Shown: positions 1-12,463 of the stretch, piece after piece
How positions within the stretch are numbered: position 1 is the first letter of the stretch
Layout: every line of letters begins with the position of its first letter
Origin: Pseudomonas sp. URMO17WK12:I11
Lineage (GTDB): Bacteria > Pseudomonadota > Gammaproteobacteria > Pseudomonadales > Pseudomonadaceae
Assembly (NCBI RefSeq): GCF_007677725.1
Contig: NZ_VEDF01000005.1
Location: forward strand, 248,001 to 312,000
DNA length: 64,000 bases
Direction: 5' to 3'
The notes under the pieces: model-generated
Told to the model about the DNA's origin: nothing
Databases searched by the model: none
The model's input: only the letters and a program-made list of their open reading frames with translations
Made by a program: the position numbers and the translations under genes

Positions 1-1207
1 GGGCGAACTCGAACGCTTCGGTGTCGGCAGTACCGGTCATGCCGGAGAGCTTGTTGTAGAGGCGGAAGTAGTTCTGGAAGGTGGTCGATGCCAGGGTCTG
101 GCTTTCGGCCTGGATGTTGAGATTTTCCTTGGCTTCGATGGCCTGGTGCAGGCCCTCGGAGAGACGACGACCGGGCATGGTACGGCCGGTGTGCTCGTCG
201 ATCAGCAGTACCTGACCGTCCTGGACGATGTACTCGACGTTGCGATGGAACAGCTTGTGCGCACGCAGGCCAGCATACACGTGGGTCAACAGGCCCAGGT
301 TGTGCGCCGAATACAGGCTCTCGCCCTCGGCCAGCAGGCCGACCTGGGTGAGCATTTCCTCGATGAACTGGTGACCGGATTCGTTGAGCTCGACCTGGCG
401 GCTCTTCTCGTCGATGGTGAAGTGGCCTTCCTGGGTAACCTGGCCCTCGACCTCTTCAATGTGCTGGGTCAGGCGCGGAATCAGGCGGTTGATCTCGATG
501 TACAGCTTGGAGCTGTCTTCGGCCTGGCCGGAGATGATCAGCGGGGTGCGCGCTTCGTCGATGAGGATCGAGTCGACTTCGTCGATCACCGCGAAATTCA
601 GTTCACGCTGGAATTTTTCTTCCTGGCTGAACGCCATGTTGTCGCGCAGGTAATCGAAACCGAATTCGTTGTTGGTGCCGTAGGTGATATCGGCGCCATA
701 GGCTGCGCGTTTTTCCTCAGGCGGCTGGAAGGCCGAGACGATACCCACGGACAAGCCGAGGAATTCGTACAACGGACGCATCCAGTTAGCGTCACGGCGG
801 GCCAGGTAGTCGTTCACCGTGACCACGTGCACGCCCTTGCCGGACAGCGCATTGAGGTAGACAGCCAGGGTACCGACCAAGGTCTTGCCTTCACCGGTAC
901 GCATCTCTGCGATCATGCCCTCATGCAGGGTCATGCCGCCAATCAGCTGGACATCGAAGTGGCGCATGCCCATGACGCGCTTACCGGCCTCGCGGGCGAC
1001 GGCGAAGGCTTCGGGCAACAGCTGGTCCAGTGTCTCGCCTTTGGCCAGGCGCTCCTTGAACTCTGCGGTCTTGCCCCGCAGCTGCTCATCGGAGAGGGCC
1101 ACCATCTTCTCTTCGAAGGCATTGACGATAGATACCGTCTTGAGCATGCGTTTGACTTCACGCTCGTTCTTGCTTCCAAAAAGTTTTTTTAACAAAGGCG
1201 CAAACAT
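1..1207 (-). CDS. secA: SecA preprotein translocase ATPase, N-terminal part (runs off window)
   Basis: Motor ATPase that drives unfolded preproteins through SecYEG at the inner membrane. About 402 codons are present. The protein starts [15 protein letters not shown] and shows the Walker A segment MRTGEGKT near residue 100, the linked [11 protein letters not shown] motif, and the [11 protein letters not shown]alker B region, followed by the start of the preprotein cross-linking domain. The usual length is about 910 residues, so over half the gene lies beyond position 1. The ATG start at 1205-1207 is the standard family start. It is transcribed away from dciA, with about 290 bases between the two starts. 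Nothing suggests damage; truncation is by the window edge only. Confidence 0.97.
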   Translation of the reverse strand, partial: MFAPLLKKLFGSKNEREVKRMLKTVSIVNAFEEKMVALSDEQLRGKTAEFKERLAKGETLDQLLPEAFAVAREAGKRVMGMRHFDVQLIGGMTLHEGMIAEMRTGEGKTLVGTLAVYLNALSGKGVHVVTVNDYLARRDANWMRPLYEFLGLSVGIVSAFQPPEEKRAAYGADITYGTNNEFGFDYLRDNMAFSQEEKFQRELNFAVIDEVDSILIDEARTPLIISGQAEDSSKLYIEINRLIPRLTQHIEEVEGQVTQEGHFTIDEKSRQVELNESGHQFIEEMLTQVGLLAEGESLYSAHNLGLLTHVYAGLRAHKLFHRNVEYIVQDGQVLLIDEHTGRTMPGRRLSEGLHQAIEAKENLNIQAESQTLASTTFQNYFRLYNKLSGMTGTADTEAFEFA

Positions 1208-1497
1208 ATCGGCAGGATCTTCCACACGTAGGGATGGAGGGCGGCCCCATGAGTCGCCCGTGCAGCCCTGAGGCCGCATGCGAACGAGCATTCTACCCGG
1301 AAACGATGGTGAGGAAAGTGGTGGATTGCCACGATGCTGGCACAGCGCTTGGGTGGGGACTTTTCTAAGATAGGGGCATTTTCCCTGAGTTCAACCTCAA
1401 GGTGGATGAAACCGTCTGCGCGTACGTTCAGGCTGTGCTGACCGGTGAGCGGGCCAGTGCGGGTGGCACAGTGTTAGACTGGCGATCTTGTAACTTC
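1208..1497. other. secA/dciA divergent intergenic region
   Basis: About 290 bases between the divergent secA (minus) and dciA (plus) starts. It must carry both promoters. A TAGACT hexamer about 30 bases before dciA could be a -10 element, but I find no convincing paired -35. No SecM-like leader peptide gene is evident upstream of secA. Confidence 0.4.
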
Positions 1498-1965
1498 ATG
1501 CATATCGCCATGGCCTTCAAACCCTCCCCTGCCCAGCCGCCTGCTGCCCTGCTGCGGCAAAACCGTCCGTTGCGCCTGCTGCTGAATCAGGCCGAGCGCC
1601 TTGAGCACCTGCAGCGCCTGCTCGAAAGCCAGCTACAGCCGGCCGCGCGCGAACATTGCCACGTCGCCTCATGGCGCGATGGCACCTTGCTGCTGGTGGT
1701 GACCGACGGCCACTGGGCCACGCGCCTGCGTTATCAGCAAAAGCGGCTGCTGGCGGCGCTGCAGGCCATGGAGGCCTTCGGCAACCTGCGGCGCATCCTG
1801 TGCAAGGTGCAGCCCCCGCTGGTGCCAGCCAAACGCGGCGGCAACAGCAGCGAGTTGTCTACCTGCGCCGCCGCCACCTTGCGCGATACCGCCGATGGCA
1901 TCACCGACCCAAAGCTGCGCGCGGCCCTGGAGCGCCTGGCCGCCCACGCCCAGGACAAGCCATAA
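1498..1965 (+). CDS. dciA: DciA, DUF721 replicative-helicase operator
   Basis: DUF721/DciA-family protein of about 155 residues. DciA is the ancestral loader or operator of the replicative helicase DnaB in bacteria that lack DnaC/DnaI, including Pseudomonas. Identification rests on its position between secA and lpxC, its length, and the fold-like core with RLEHLQRLLESQLQ followed by CHVASWRDGTLLLVV and WATRLRYQQKRLL, typical of DUF721. The reading frame is open from 1402, but MHIAMAFKP (1498) or MAFKP (1510) are the more plausible starts; 1510 matches the usual short N-terminus. The C-terminal tail is low-complexity and probably flexible. The stop codon lies in the A-tract of the opposing lpxC terminator. 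Confidence 0.8.
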   Translation: MHIAMAFKPSPAQPPAALLRQNRPLRLLLNQAERLEHLQRLLESQLQPAAREHCHVASWRDGTLLLVVTDGHWATRLRYQQKRLLAALQAMEAFGNLRRILCKVQPPLVPAKRGGNSSELSTCAAATLRDTADGITDPKLRAALERLAAHAQDKP

Positions 1966-1987
1966 AAAAGGCCACCCGAAGGTGGCC
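1964..1987 (-). terminator. Intrinsic terminator of the dcw/lpxC transcript
   Basis: Perfect 7-bp stem GGCCACC/GGTGGCC with a 4-base loop (1970-1987). Read on the minus strand it is followed by a T6 tract, the complement of 1964-1969. It lies 25 bases past the lpxC stop and its T-tract overlaps the dciA stop codon, so the convergent genes share this sequence. Confidence 0.85.
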
Positions 1988-2012
1988 TCAATGAACTAGA
2001 GAGTGTTCGAAC

Positions 2013-2924
2013 TTACACCGCCGCAACAGGGCGCATGTACGAGATCGGTGCCGTGCTGGCATCTTCGAACGTGACCACTTCCCAAGCATCGGTTTCAGCG
2101 ATCAGCTTGCGCAGCAGCTGGTTGTTCAGCGCGTGGCCGGACTTGAAGCCCTTGAACTCGCCGATCAGGCTGTTGCCCAGCAGGTAAAGGTCGCCGATGG
2201 CGTCGAGAATCTTGTGCTTGACGAATTCGTCATCGGAACGAAGGCCGTCCTCGTTGAGCACACCGGTCTCGTCGACCACGATGGCGTTCTCGACACTGCC
2301 GCCCAGCGCCAGGTTGTGCTTGCGCAGGTACTCGATGTCACGCATGAAACCGAAGGTACGGGCGCGGCTGACTTCCTTCACGAACGAGGTGCTGGAGAAA
2401 TCCACGACTGCACTTTGGGTCTGGCCCTTGAGGACCGGATGATCGAAGTCGATCTCGAAGCTCACCTTGAAACCATCGAAGGGCAGGAAGGTGGCGCTCT
2501 TGTCGCCCTCCACCACCGTCACTTCGCGCAGGATACGGATGAACTTCTTGGCTGCGTCCTGTTCTTCCAGGCCGGCAGATTGGATCAGGAATACGAAGGG
2601 GCCGGCGCTGCCGTCCATGATCGGCACTTCCGAGGCGGAGAGCTCGACGTAGGCGTTATCGATGCCCAGACCCGCCATGGCGGAGAGCAAATGCTCGACC
2701 GTATCGACCTTGACGTCCCCGTTGACCAGCGTGGTGGACATGGTGGTCTCGCCAACATTGGCCGCACGCGCCGGGATTTCGACCACAGGGTCGAGGTCGG
2801 CGCGACGGAAGACGATGCCGGTGTCGACAGGCGCAGGCTTGAGGGTCAGGTAGACCTTCTCCCCGGAGTGCAGGCCGACGCCGGTGGCACGGATGGTATT
2901 CTTCAGGGTGCGTTGTCTAATCAT
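2013..2924 (-). CDS. lpxC: UDP-3-O-acyl-N-acetylglucosamine deacetylase LpxC
   Basis: Zinc hydrolase for the first committed step of lipid A synthesis, the deacetylation of UDP-3-O-acyl-GlcNAc in the cytosol. It has 303 residues, the normal Pseudomonas length, starting [21 protein letters not shown]. Zinc-site segments are visible: [13 protein letters not shown] near residue 79, [10 protein letters not shown] near 238, and [10 protein letters not shown] near 265. The frame stays open for 29 more codons upstream, but the internal ATG at 2922-2924 is the family start. It is the last gene of the dcw cluster, 114 bases after ftsZ, with its own candidate promoter in the gap and a terminator just downstream. 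Confidence 0.97.
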   Translation of the reverse strand: MIRQRTLKNTIRATGVGLHSGEKVYLTLKPAPVDTGIVFRRADLDPVVEIPARAANVGETTMSTTLVNGDVKVDTVEHLLSAMAGLGIDNAYVELSASEVPIMDGSAGPFVFLIQSAGLEEQDAAKKFIRILREVTVVEGDKSATFLPFDGFKVSFEIDFDHPVLKGQTQSAVVDFSSTSFVKEVSRARTFGFMRDIEYLRKHNLALGGSVENAIVVDETGVLNEDGLRSDDEFVKHKILDAIGDLYLLGNSLIGEFKGFKSGHALNNQLLRKLIAETDAWEVVTFEDASTAPISYMRPVAAV

Positions 2925-2978
2925 GGCATTGGCCGCTTCAGCGCAATTAATGCGAACAGGTATCAACAAAGGCTGGGG

Positions 2979-2987
2979 ATAATAACA
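2979..2987 (-). promoter_or_regulatory. Candidate extended -10 promoter of lpxC
   Basis: Read on the minus strand the ftsZ-lpxC gap contains TGTTATTAT, an extended -10 (TGn plus TATTAT), about 55 bases before the lpxC ATG. No good -35 is visible, as is common for extended -10 promoters. This would let lpxC be transcribed apart from the upstream cluster. Confidence 0.45.
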
Positions 2988-3038
2988 GACCCTGCCTTTG
3001 CTGAACACCAATCACCCTTATACCCCTGATAAATTCCA

Positions 3039-4235
3039 TCAATCGGCCTGACGACGCAGGAAGGCTGGGATATCGAGGTAGTCCAGGTCATCCTGAGGGT
3101 TGAGTTTAGCTGCCGCCGCGGCGCCTGCATGGGCCTGGTTGCGCATCACGGTCGGACGCTCCAGGTCACGGTAGTTGACGGCTGGCTGCTCCTGACGAAC
3201 CGGCGCCGGGTTGGACGCCTCGTAAGCCTGCTGGGCAGTCTGCAGGGTGTTGTCGACCACTTTGACCGGCTTCTCGATGCGCGCGCCCAGGCCAGTGGCG
3301 ACCACGGTCACGTGCAGTTCGTCGCGCATGTCCGGATCGATGACGGTGCCGACCTTGACCATGGCGTGGTCGGAGGCGAAGGCTTCGATGATGCTGCCGA
3401 CGTCGGAGTACTCACCCAGCGACAGGTCCGGACCTGCGGTGATGTTCACCAGGATGCCGCGGGCGCCCTGCAGGTTGACGTCTTCGAGCAGCGGGTTGCG
3501 AATCGCCGCTTCGGTGGCTTCACGGGCGCGATTCGGGCCACTGGCGCAACCCGTACCCATCATCGCCATGCCCATTTCACCCATGACGGTGCGCACGTCG
3601 GCGAAGTCGACGTTGATCATGCCTGGGCGCTTGATGATGTCGGAGATACCGCGAACGGCACCGGCCAGGACATCGTCGGCCTTGGCGAAGGCGGACAGCA
3701 GGCTGGCATCCTTGCCCAGGATGGTCAGCAACTTCTCGTTGGGAATGGTGATGAGCGAGTCGACGCTCTCGGCCAGCATGCGGATGCCCTCATCGGCGAT
3801 CTGCATGCGCTTGCGACCCTCGAACGGGAATGGACGGGTCACCACCGCAACGGTGAGGATGCCCATTTCCTTGGCCACTTCGGCGATGATCGGCGCCGCG
3901 CCGGTACCGGTACCGCCACCCATGCCGGTGGTGATGAACACCATGTTGGTGCCTTGCAGCACTTCGGCGATGCGCTCACGGTCTTCCAGCGCGGCCTGAC
4001 GGCCGACTTCCGGGTTGGCACCGGCACCCAGACCTTTGGTCACACCGGTACCCAGTTGCAGGATGGTGCGGGCGCCGATGTTTTTCAGCGCCTGGGCATC
4101 GGTGTTGGCGCAAATGAACTCCACGCCTTCGATGCTGCTCTTCACCATGTGGTTGACGGCGTTGCCGCCGCCACCGCCGACGCCGATCACTTTGATGACC
4201 GGGCTTTGCGGGACGTTGTCTACGAGCTCGAACAT
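3039..4235 (-). CDS. ftsZ: Cell division GTPase FtsZ
   Basis: Tubulin homologue that polymerises into the Z-ring at midcell. It has 398 residues, the usual Pseudomonas size. The tubulin signature GGGTGTG is at residues 106-112, the N-terminal nucleotide loop VGGGGGNAVNHM near 19-30, and the synergy-loop region near NVDFADVRTVM. The C-terminal conserved peptide DYLDIPAFLRRQ, which binds FtsA, ZipA and others, is intact after a variable linker rich in Ala, Pro and Gln. The ATG at 4233-4235 has a purine-rich ribosome site (AAAGGAGAGGGAAA on the minus strand). It lies 55 bases after ftsA and 114 before lpxC. Confidence 0.98.
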   Translation of the reverse strand: MFELVDNVPQSPVIKVIGVGGGGGNAVNHMVKSSIEGVEFICANTDAQALKNIGARTILQLGTGVTKGLGAGANPEVGRQAALEDRERIAEVLQGTNMVFITTGMGGGTGTGAAPIIAEVAKEMGILTVAVVTRPFPFEGRKRMQIADEGIRMLAESVDSLITIPNEKLLTILGKDASLLSAFAKADDVLAGAVRGISDIIKRPGMINVDFADVRTVMGEMGMAMMGTGCASGPNRAREATEAAIRNPLLEDVNLQGARGILVNITAGPDLSLGEYSDVGSIIEAFASDHAMVKVGTVIDPDMRDELHVTVVATGLGARIEKPVKVVDNTLQTAQQAYEASNPAPVRQEQPAVNYRDLERPTVMRNQAHAGAAAAAKLNPQDDLDYLDIPAFLRRQAD

Positions 4236-4290
4236 TTTCCCTCTCCTTTCAGTTCTCTAGTTGTCGCGCCTACCACTACTGCTTTGAAAC

Positions 4291-5547
4291 TTAGAAGTTG
4301 CCCTGGACCCACCGCTTGAAGCGCTCAAGCACTGGAGCCTTCGGTTCATCGCCATAGCTGTTGCTGCTGGTGTTACCGGTCAGGGGCAGGTCCTCGGACT
4401 GCTTGTGCAGGCCGTAGGTGAGCAAGCCCACGCCGGTGGAATAGATCGGGTTGCGCACCACGTCGCTCAGCCCCCGAACGCTGTGCGGTACGCCCAGGCG
4501 TACCGGCATGTGGAAGATTTCCTCGGCCAGTTCGACCGCACCTTCCATCTTCGCAGTGCCGCCGGTCAGCACGATGCCGGCCGGCACCAGGTCTTCGTAG
4601 CCACTGCGGCGCAGTTCAGCCTGAATCAGGGTGAAGAGCTCGTCGTAACGCGGCTCCACGACCTCGGCCAGGGCCTGACGCGACAGTTCGCGCGGCGGAC
4701 GATCGCCAACGCTCGGCACCTTGATGGTCTCGCCGGCGCCGGCCAGCTTGGCCAGGGCGCAGGCGTAGCGGATCTTGATCTCTTCGGCGTATTGAGTCGG
4801 CGTACGCAGGGCCATGGCGATGTCGTTGGTGACCTGGTCGCCCGCGATCGGGATGACCGCGGTATGGCGAATGGCGCCTTCGGTGAAGATGGCGATGTCG
4901 GTGGTACCACCGCCGATGTCCACCAGGCACACGCCCAGCTCTTTTTCGTCATCGGTGAGCACCGAATAGGCCGAAGCCAGTTGCTCGAGGATGATGTCGT
5001 CGATTTCCAGGCCGCAGCGGCGCACGCATTTTTCGATGTTCTGCGCCGCGTTGACGGCGCAGGTGACCACATGGACCTTGGCCTCCAGGCGCACGCCGGA
5101 CATGCCCAGCGGCTCGCGCACGCCCTCCTGGTTGTCGATCACGTAGTCCTGCGGCAGCGTATGCAGCACGCGTTGGTCGGCCGGAATGGCCACGGCCTGG
5201 GCGGCGTCGAGCACTCGCTCAAGGTCGGCCAGGCTGACTTCGCGGTCGCGAATGGCGACGATGCCGTGGGAGTTCAGGCTGCGGATGTGGTTGCCGGCGA
5301 CGCCGACGAAGGCCGAGTGGATGCGGCAGCCGGCCATCAGCTGGGCTTCTTCCACCGCGCGCTGGATCGACTGCACGGTGGATTCGATGTTCACCACCAC
5401 GCCTTTTTTCAGGCCGCGCGACGGATGGGTACCGATACCCACGATCTCCAGGGTGCCGTCTTCGCCCACCTCACCCACCAGCGCCACCACCTTGGAGGTG
5501 CCGATGTCCAGCCCGACGATCATTTTGCCGCTATGCGCGTTTGCCAT
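4291..5547 (-). CDS. ftsA: Cell division protein FtsA
   Basis: Actin-like ATPase that tethers FtsZ to the membrane and recruits later divisome proteins. It has 418 residues starting MANAHSGKMIVGLDIGTSK, where the phosphate-1 motif is clear. The phosphate-2 segment CLVDIGGGTTDIAIF and the adenosine motif GIVLTGGTAKMEG follow. The C-terminal amphipathic membrane-targeting helix is visible as VLERFKRWVQGNF. The open frame extends 23 codons further upstream, but those overlap ftsQ and look unrelated. The chosen ATG at 5545-5547 follows AGAGAGGCAGG, a good ribosome site, 14 bases past the ftsQ stop. Confidence 0.97.
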   Translation of the reverse strand: MANAHSGKMIVGLDIGTSKVVALVGEVGEDGTLEIVGIGTHPSRGLKKGVVVNIESTVQSIQRAVEEAQLMAGCRIHSAFVGVAGNHIRSLNSHGIVAIRDREVSLADLERVLDAAQAVAIPADQRVLHTLPQDYVIDNQEGVREPLGMSGVRLEAKVHVVTCAVNAAQNIEKCVRRCGLEIDDIILEQLASAYSVLTDDEKELGVCLVDIGGGTTDIAIFTEGAIRHTAVIPIAGDQVTNDIAMALRTPTQYAEEIKIRYACALAKLAGAGETIKVPSVGDRPPRELSRQALAEVVEPRYDELFTLIQAELRRSGYEDLVPAGIVLTGGTAKMEGAVELAEEIFHMPVRLGVPHSVRGLSDVVRNPIYSTGVGLLTYGLHKQSEDLPLTGNTSSNSYGDEPKAPVLERFKRWVQGNF

Positions 5548-5561
5548 GGTCCTGCCTCTCT

Positions 5562-6431
5562 CTAATTCTTCGCAACGGCGGGTTGGGCCGTCGTCGGTGC
5601 AATCGGTTCCCGCCAACCAACGGCAAGTCCGTTGGAATAACGCAGATCAATGCGGGCGATGGTGGTGATCTGGTCTTTGAGTGTCTTGTCGTAAATGGCA
5701 ATGAAACGGCGCATCTTCTCCACCAGATGGTCGCGCCCCAGCAGCAGCTCGATGCCCGGGCCGGCGCTGCTCGCACCGGTGGTCAGGAACCAGCTGCCAC
5801 GCTCGCGCAGCTCCAGGCGAGCGATGGAAAAGCCCAGGGGGCGCAGCATCTGGCTCAGTACCTGATACTGCTGCATGACTTGTTGCTGAGCACGTTGCGG
5901 ACCGGCCAGTTGCGGCAAGTGCTCGTAGTTGGCCAGCTCGCGAGGGGTGAAGGCCTGGCCCTGGTTGTTGAGCAGCGCCTCGTCACCCCAGCGCGCTACC
6001 GGCAGTTGTTCTTCCAGGCGGATGACCACCTCGTCCGGCCACACGCGGCGTACTTCGGCGTGGGCGATCCATGGCATCTGCTCGAGCTCGGCGCGCATCG
6101 CCGGCAGGTCGACGCTGAAGAAGCTCGCCGCCACGTAGGGTGCGATGCGTTGCTGCACCGACTGCTGGCTGATGTAGCTGAGGTCGCCCTGCACGTCGAT
6201 CTTGGTGATCGGGCGGTCGGCATACGGCATCAGGCGAATGGCCCCTTCATAGGCACCAAAGCCTGCGGCCACCAGCACGATCGGCCACAGCAGACGCTTC
6301 AGGCCGCCCAGGCTGGGCCGCGGCAGGCGCGCCGATACGGGCTCGTCGGCCACCAGTCGGCTGGCACCGCGCGGCACCGGCTTGCTGCGGCCGGTAACGG
6401 GTTGCTGCTGACGTATCATTGCGCCTTGCAT
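5562..6431 (-). CDS. ftsQ: Cell division protein FtsQ
   Basis: Bitopic inner-membrane divisome scaffold that works with FtsL and FtsB. It has 289 residues: a basic cytoplasmic tail, one transmembrane segment ([17 protein letters not shown], residues about 48-64), the periplasmic POTRA domain starting [15 protein letters not shown], and the FtsQ beta domain with [19 protein letters not shown]. The start at 6429-6431 is preceded by GAGG at a 9-base spacing. An internal Met four codons on is the alternative. Only 5 bases separate it from the ddlB stop. Confidence 0.94.
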   Translation of the reverse strand: MQGAMIRQQQPVTGRSKPVPRGASRLVADEPVSARLPRPSLGGLKRLLWPIVLVAAGFGAYEGAIRLMPYADRPITKIDVQGDLSYISQQSVQQRIAPYVAASFFSVDLPAMRAELEQMPWIAHAEVRRVWPDEVVIRLEEQLPVARWGDEALLNNQGQAFTPRELANYEHLPQLAGPQRAQQQVMQQYQVLSQMLRPLGFSIARLELRERGSWFLTTGASSAGPGIELLLGRDHLVEKMRRFIAIYDKTLKDQITTIARIDLRYSNGLAVGWREPIAPTTAQPAVAKN

Positions 6432-6436
6432 GATGA

Positions 6437-8830
<2,394 letters not shown>

Positions 8831-8838
<8 letters not shown>

Positions 8839-9910
8839 GGGCCACCTCCAGGCAGATATCGACCACGGTGCTGGTTGCAGCAGGTTTGGCCAGGCGCCGT
8901 GCGGTGCCAGCCATGGTGTTGAGTTTCTCGGGTTGCATCAGCACCTCGTTCAGGCGGTCGGCCAATTGCGCCGCGCCAGTTGTCGCTTGTGGCATGAGGA
9001 AGGCAGCGCCTTCACGGGCCAGATATTGGGCGTTATGGGTCTGGTGGTCGTCGATCGCGTGGGGCAACGGCACCAGTACCGAAGGCAGGCCTGCCGCCGC
9101 CAGCTCGCTGACGGTCAGGGCACCGGCCCGGCAGACCACCATATCGGCCCAGCCATAGGCGTGGGCCATGTCTTTGATGAACGGTTGCACCTCGGCCTGC
9201 ACCCCGGCTTCGCGGTAACGCTCGGCAGTGGCTGGCGCGTGGTGCTTGCCGGCCTGGTGAAACACCTCCGGGCGCAGCGCCGCAGGCACTTCGGACAGGG
9301 CCTTAGGCAACAACTTGTTCAATGGTTCCGCGCCCAAGCTGCCGCCCATGACCAGCAGGCGCGCCCGGCGTTCGGCCAGCGGCGCACGCTCGGCGCTCAT
9401 GAACAGCTCGGCGCGCACCGGATTGCCGGTGGTTCGCAGCTTGTCGCTGGCGCTGAAGGTCGCCGGGAAGGCTTCGCAGACCCGCGCAGCCATTGGCAGC
9501 AGCAGACGATTGGTGGTGCCGGCGCGGGCATTCTGCTCGTGGATCACCAGCGGCACGCCGCATAGCTTGGCTGCCACGCCGCCAGGGCCGGTCACGTAGC
9601 CGCCGAAGCCGACCACGCACACCGGCTGGAGCTGACGCACGATTCGCCGCGCCTGCAACACGGCCTTGACCAGGGTGAACGGGGCCTTGAGCAACGACAA
9701 CTTGCCTTTGCCGCGCAGGCCGCTGACCTGGATCAGGTGCAGCGGCAGGCCGGCCTGCGGCACTAGCTCGTTCTCGATACCGCGCGGTGTGCCCAGCCAA
9801 TGCACGCTGTAGCCGCGCGCCTGGAATTCGCGCGCGCAGGCCAGCGCCGGGAATACGTGGCCACCGGTGCCACCGGCCATGATCAGTACGTTTTTGCCGT
9901 CAGCGCCCAT
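8831..9910 (-). CDS. murG: MurG lipid II-forming GlcNAc transferase
   Basis: Peripheral inner-membrane glycosyltransferase (GT28) that adds GlcNAc to lipid I to make lipid II. It has 359 residues starting [21 protein letters not shown]; the glycine loop GGTGGH binds the lipid-linked acceptor. A second glycine loop ([13 protein letters not shown]), a third ([14 protein letters not shown]) and the donor-site [15 protein letters not shown] are seen. The ATG at 9908-9910 is inside the last codons of ftsW (11-base overlap). The frame is open 16 codons upstream without family similarity. Confidence 0.97.
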
Positions 9911-11114
9911 GACTGGTCTCCTCGGCAAAATCGCTCTCGCTGAATTCGTGCTCTTCACTGCCCAGGTGCGTGCGGCTTTCCCATTCGATGCGTAGCAGTA
10001 GGCCCACGCAGGCGCAGCAGATCACCAAGGACGAGCCACCATAGCTGAGAAACGGCAGGGTCAACCCCTTGGTCGGCAGCAAACCGACGTTCACCCCGAT
10101 GTTGATCAGGAACTGGCCGATCCACAGGAATGCCAGGCCGAACGCCATGTACGCGGCAAAGAACTGCTTGGCCTTCTCGGCCCACAGGCCGATGTAAAGC
10201 GCACGGACGGTAACGAAGACGAACAGGGCAATGGTCAACAGCGAGCCGACCACGCCCAGCTCCTCGGCCAGCACCGAAAACACGAAGTCGGTGTGCGCTT
10301 CAGGCAGGTAGAACTGCTTCTGCACACTGTTGCCCAGGCCTACGCCCAGCCATTCACCGCGGCCGAAGGCGATCAGCGCCTGGGTCAGCTGGTAGCCAGA
10401 GCCGAACTGGTCGGACCACGGATCGGTGAAGGTGATCAAGCGCGCCATGCGGTAGGGCTGCGCCTGCACCAGGACGAACACGGCGAACACCGCAAGCACC
10501 ACCATCAGGCTGAAGCGGAACAGTCCCACACCACCGAGGAACAGCATCGCCGCAGCCGCGCCCATCATCACCACGGTGGCGCCGAAGTCGGGTTCCATCA
10601 GCAGCAGCACGGCCATCGGCAACAGCACGATGAACGGCTTGAAGAAGCCCATCCAGGTTTCGCGCACCTCGGTCTGACGCCGCACCAGATAGCCGGCGAG
10701 GTAGATGACCACGAACACCTTGGCGATTTCCGAAGGCTGCACGTTGAAGAAGCTGAAGCCGATCCAGCGCATCGAGCCGTTCACTTCGCGGCCGATGCCC
10801 GGCACCAGCACCAGCACCAACAGACCGAAGGCGCCCAGCAGCATCATGAAGCCCATGCGCTGCCAGGTGGCGATCGGCACCAGCATGGTGGCCCCGCAGG
10901 CGACCAGGCCGAGGAACACGTACACCAAATGGCGGAACATGTGGTACAGCGGGTTGCCCGATTGCACGGCGGCCACTTCCGAGGAGGCCGAGGTAATCAT
11001 CACCAGGCCAAGGCCCAGCAGCGCCAGGCAACCGGCGAGCATGGCGAAGTCGAGGTCGATGCCGCGGCCGCTGATCAGCGGCGATGGGTAAGGCTTGAGG
11101 ATGCCGAAGATCAT
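9900..11114 (-). CDS. ftsW: FtsW, SEDS septal peptidoglycan polymerase
   Basis: Polytopic SEDS-family glycosyltransferase that polymerises lipid II at the septum together with FtsI. It has 404 residues with about ten hydrophobic segments. The SEDS signatures near the end are evident (FLINIGVNVGLLPTKGLTLP and SYGGSSLV), as is HTDFVFSVLAEELG. It overlaps murD by 4 bases (ATGA) and murG by 11. The N-terminal tail IFGILKPYPSPLISGRG is cytoplasmic. Confidence 0.96.
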   Translation of the reverse strand: MIFGILKPYPSPLISGRGIDLDFAMLAGCLALLGLGLVMITSASSEVAAVQSGNPLYHMFRHLVYVFLGLVACGATMLVPIATWQRMGFMMLLGAFGLLVLVLVPGIGREVNGSMRWIGFSFFNVQPSEIAKVFVVIYLAGYLVRRQTEVRETWMGFFKPFIVLLPMAVLLLMEPDFGATVVMMGAAAAMLFLGGVGLFRFSLMVVLAVFAVFVLVQAQPYRMARLITFTDPWSDQFGSGYQLTQALIAFGRGEWLGVGLGNSVQKQFYLPEAHTDFVFSVLAEELGVVGSLLTIALFVFVTVRALYIGLWAEKAKQFFAAYMAFGLAFLWIGQFLINIGVNVGLLPTKGLTLPFLSYGGSSLVICCACVGLLLRIEWESRTHLGSEEHEFSESDFAEETSHGR

Positions 11115-12457
11115 GCAAGCTCCCCCGCCGCCTGGGCGAACAGGCGCCCACGCTCTTCGAAATTCTTGAACATGTCGAGGCTGGCGCAGGCCGGCGACAA
11201 CAACACCGCATCGCCCGGCTGAGCCAGCTCGGCGCAGCGCTGCACGGCCTCCTCCAGCGTCTTGACCCGCACCTGCTGCACCTCGCTGCCCAAGGCGCCT
11301 GCCAGACGCTCGGCGTCTCGGCCGAGCAGTACAACGGCGCGGCAGAAGCGCTCGACCGGCGCGCCTAATGCGGCGAAGTCGGCCCCTTTGCCATCACCAC
11401 CGGCAATCAGCACCAGCTTGCCGTCGATGTCGGCACCCAGGCCTTCGATCGCAGCCAGGGCAGCACCGACATTGGTGGCTTTGGAATCGTCATACCAGTT
11501 GACCGCACGATGTTGGCGAATCCATTGGCAACGGTGAGCCAGGCCCTTGAACTCGCGCAGTGCTTCGAGCATCGGCGCCATCGGCAGGCCGGCGGCATGG
11601 CCCAGGGCCAGGGCCGCCAACGCGTTGCTCTGATTGTGCGCGCCACGAATCTTCAGCTCGCGGACCGGCATCAGGGTCTGGAACTCGAATGCCAGGTATT
11701 TTTCGCCATCGACTTCACGCAGGCCGAAGGCCTTGAAGTCCGGTTGATTCAGGCCGAAGCTCCAGCACGGCCGGCCTTCGACCGGCAACGGCCGGCTCAG
11801 GGCGTCCTGGCGGTTGACCACCACCTGGCGGGCGCCCCGGAAAATCCGGTGCTTGGCCAAGTGATAGGCCGGCAGGCCGCTGTAGCGGTCCATGTGGTCT
11901 TCGCTGATGTTGAGCACGGTCGCGACTTCGGCGTTGAGCTGGTCGGTGGTCTCCAGCTGAAAGCTCGAGAGCTCCATCACGTACAGCTCGATATCGTCAC
12001 TCAGCAGATCCAGCGCCGGCGTGCCGAGGTTGCCGCCCACGGCGACCCGCTTACCGGCCTTGGCAGCCATTTCGCCCACCAGGGTAGTCACGGTGCTCTT
12101 GGCATTGGAGCCGCTGATGGCGACGATCGGCGCCTTGGCATGCCGCGCGAACAACTCGATGTCACCCGACAGCACCACACCCCGCGCTGCAGCCTGTTGC
12201 AGGGCTGGGGTAGCCAGGGCCAGGCCCGGGCTCACGTACAGCTCGCTGGCACGGCAGAGGAAGTCGACGTCCAGTTCACCACAGCGCACTTCCACCTGCG
12301 GGTAATCACGGCGCAGGGTTTCCAGTTCCGGCGGTTGCTCGCGGGTGTCGGCGACCGCAAAGGCGATGCCCCGGTTCGCCAGGAAGCGAACCAGGGACAT
12401 GCCGCTCTTGCCGAGGCCGACAACGATGCGGAATTGGTCGGAAGCGATCAATGACAC
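11111..12457 (-). CDS. murD: UDP-N-acetylmuramoyl-L-alanine--D-glutamate ligase MurD
   Basis: Mur ligase adding D-Glu. It has 448 residues. N-terminal VVGLGKSGMSLVRFLANRG, the ATP loop ISGSNAKSTVTTLVGEM (with SNAKST rather than the commoner TNGKST), the LELSSFQLE-type segment MELSSFQLETTD, and the C-terminal LLSPACASLDMFKNFEERG motif identify it. It starts 6 bases after the mraY stop and overlaps ftsW by 4 bases. The SNAKST variant is, as far as I recall, normal in Pseudomonas. Confidence 0.96.
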   Translation of the reverse strand: MSLIASDQFRIVVGLGKSGMSLVRFLANRGIAFAVADTREQPPELETLRRDYPQVEVRCGELDVDFLCRASELYVSPGLALATPALQQAAARGVVLSGDIELFARHAKAPIVAISGSNAKSTVTTLVGEMAAKAGKRVAVGGNLGTPALDLLSDDIELYVMELSSFQLETTDQLNAEVATVLNISEDHMDRYSGLPAYHLAKHRIFRGARQVVVNRQDALSRPLPVEGRPCWSFGLNQPDFKAFGLREVDGEKYLAFEFQTLMPVRELKIRGAHNQSNALAALALGHAAGLPMAPMLEALREFKGLAHRCQWIRQHRAVNWYDDSKATNVGAALAAIEGLGADIDGKLVLIAGGDGKGADFAALGAPVERFCRAVVLLGRDAERLAGALGSEVQQVRVKTLEEAVQRCAELAQPGDAVLLSPACASLDMFKNFEERGRLFAQAAGELA

Positions 12458-12463
12458 GCTTTT

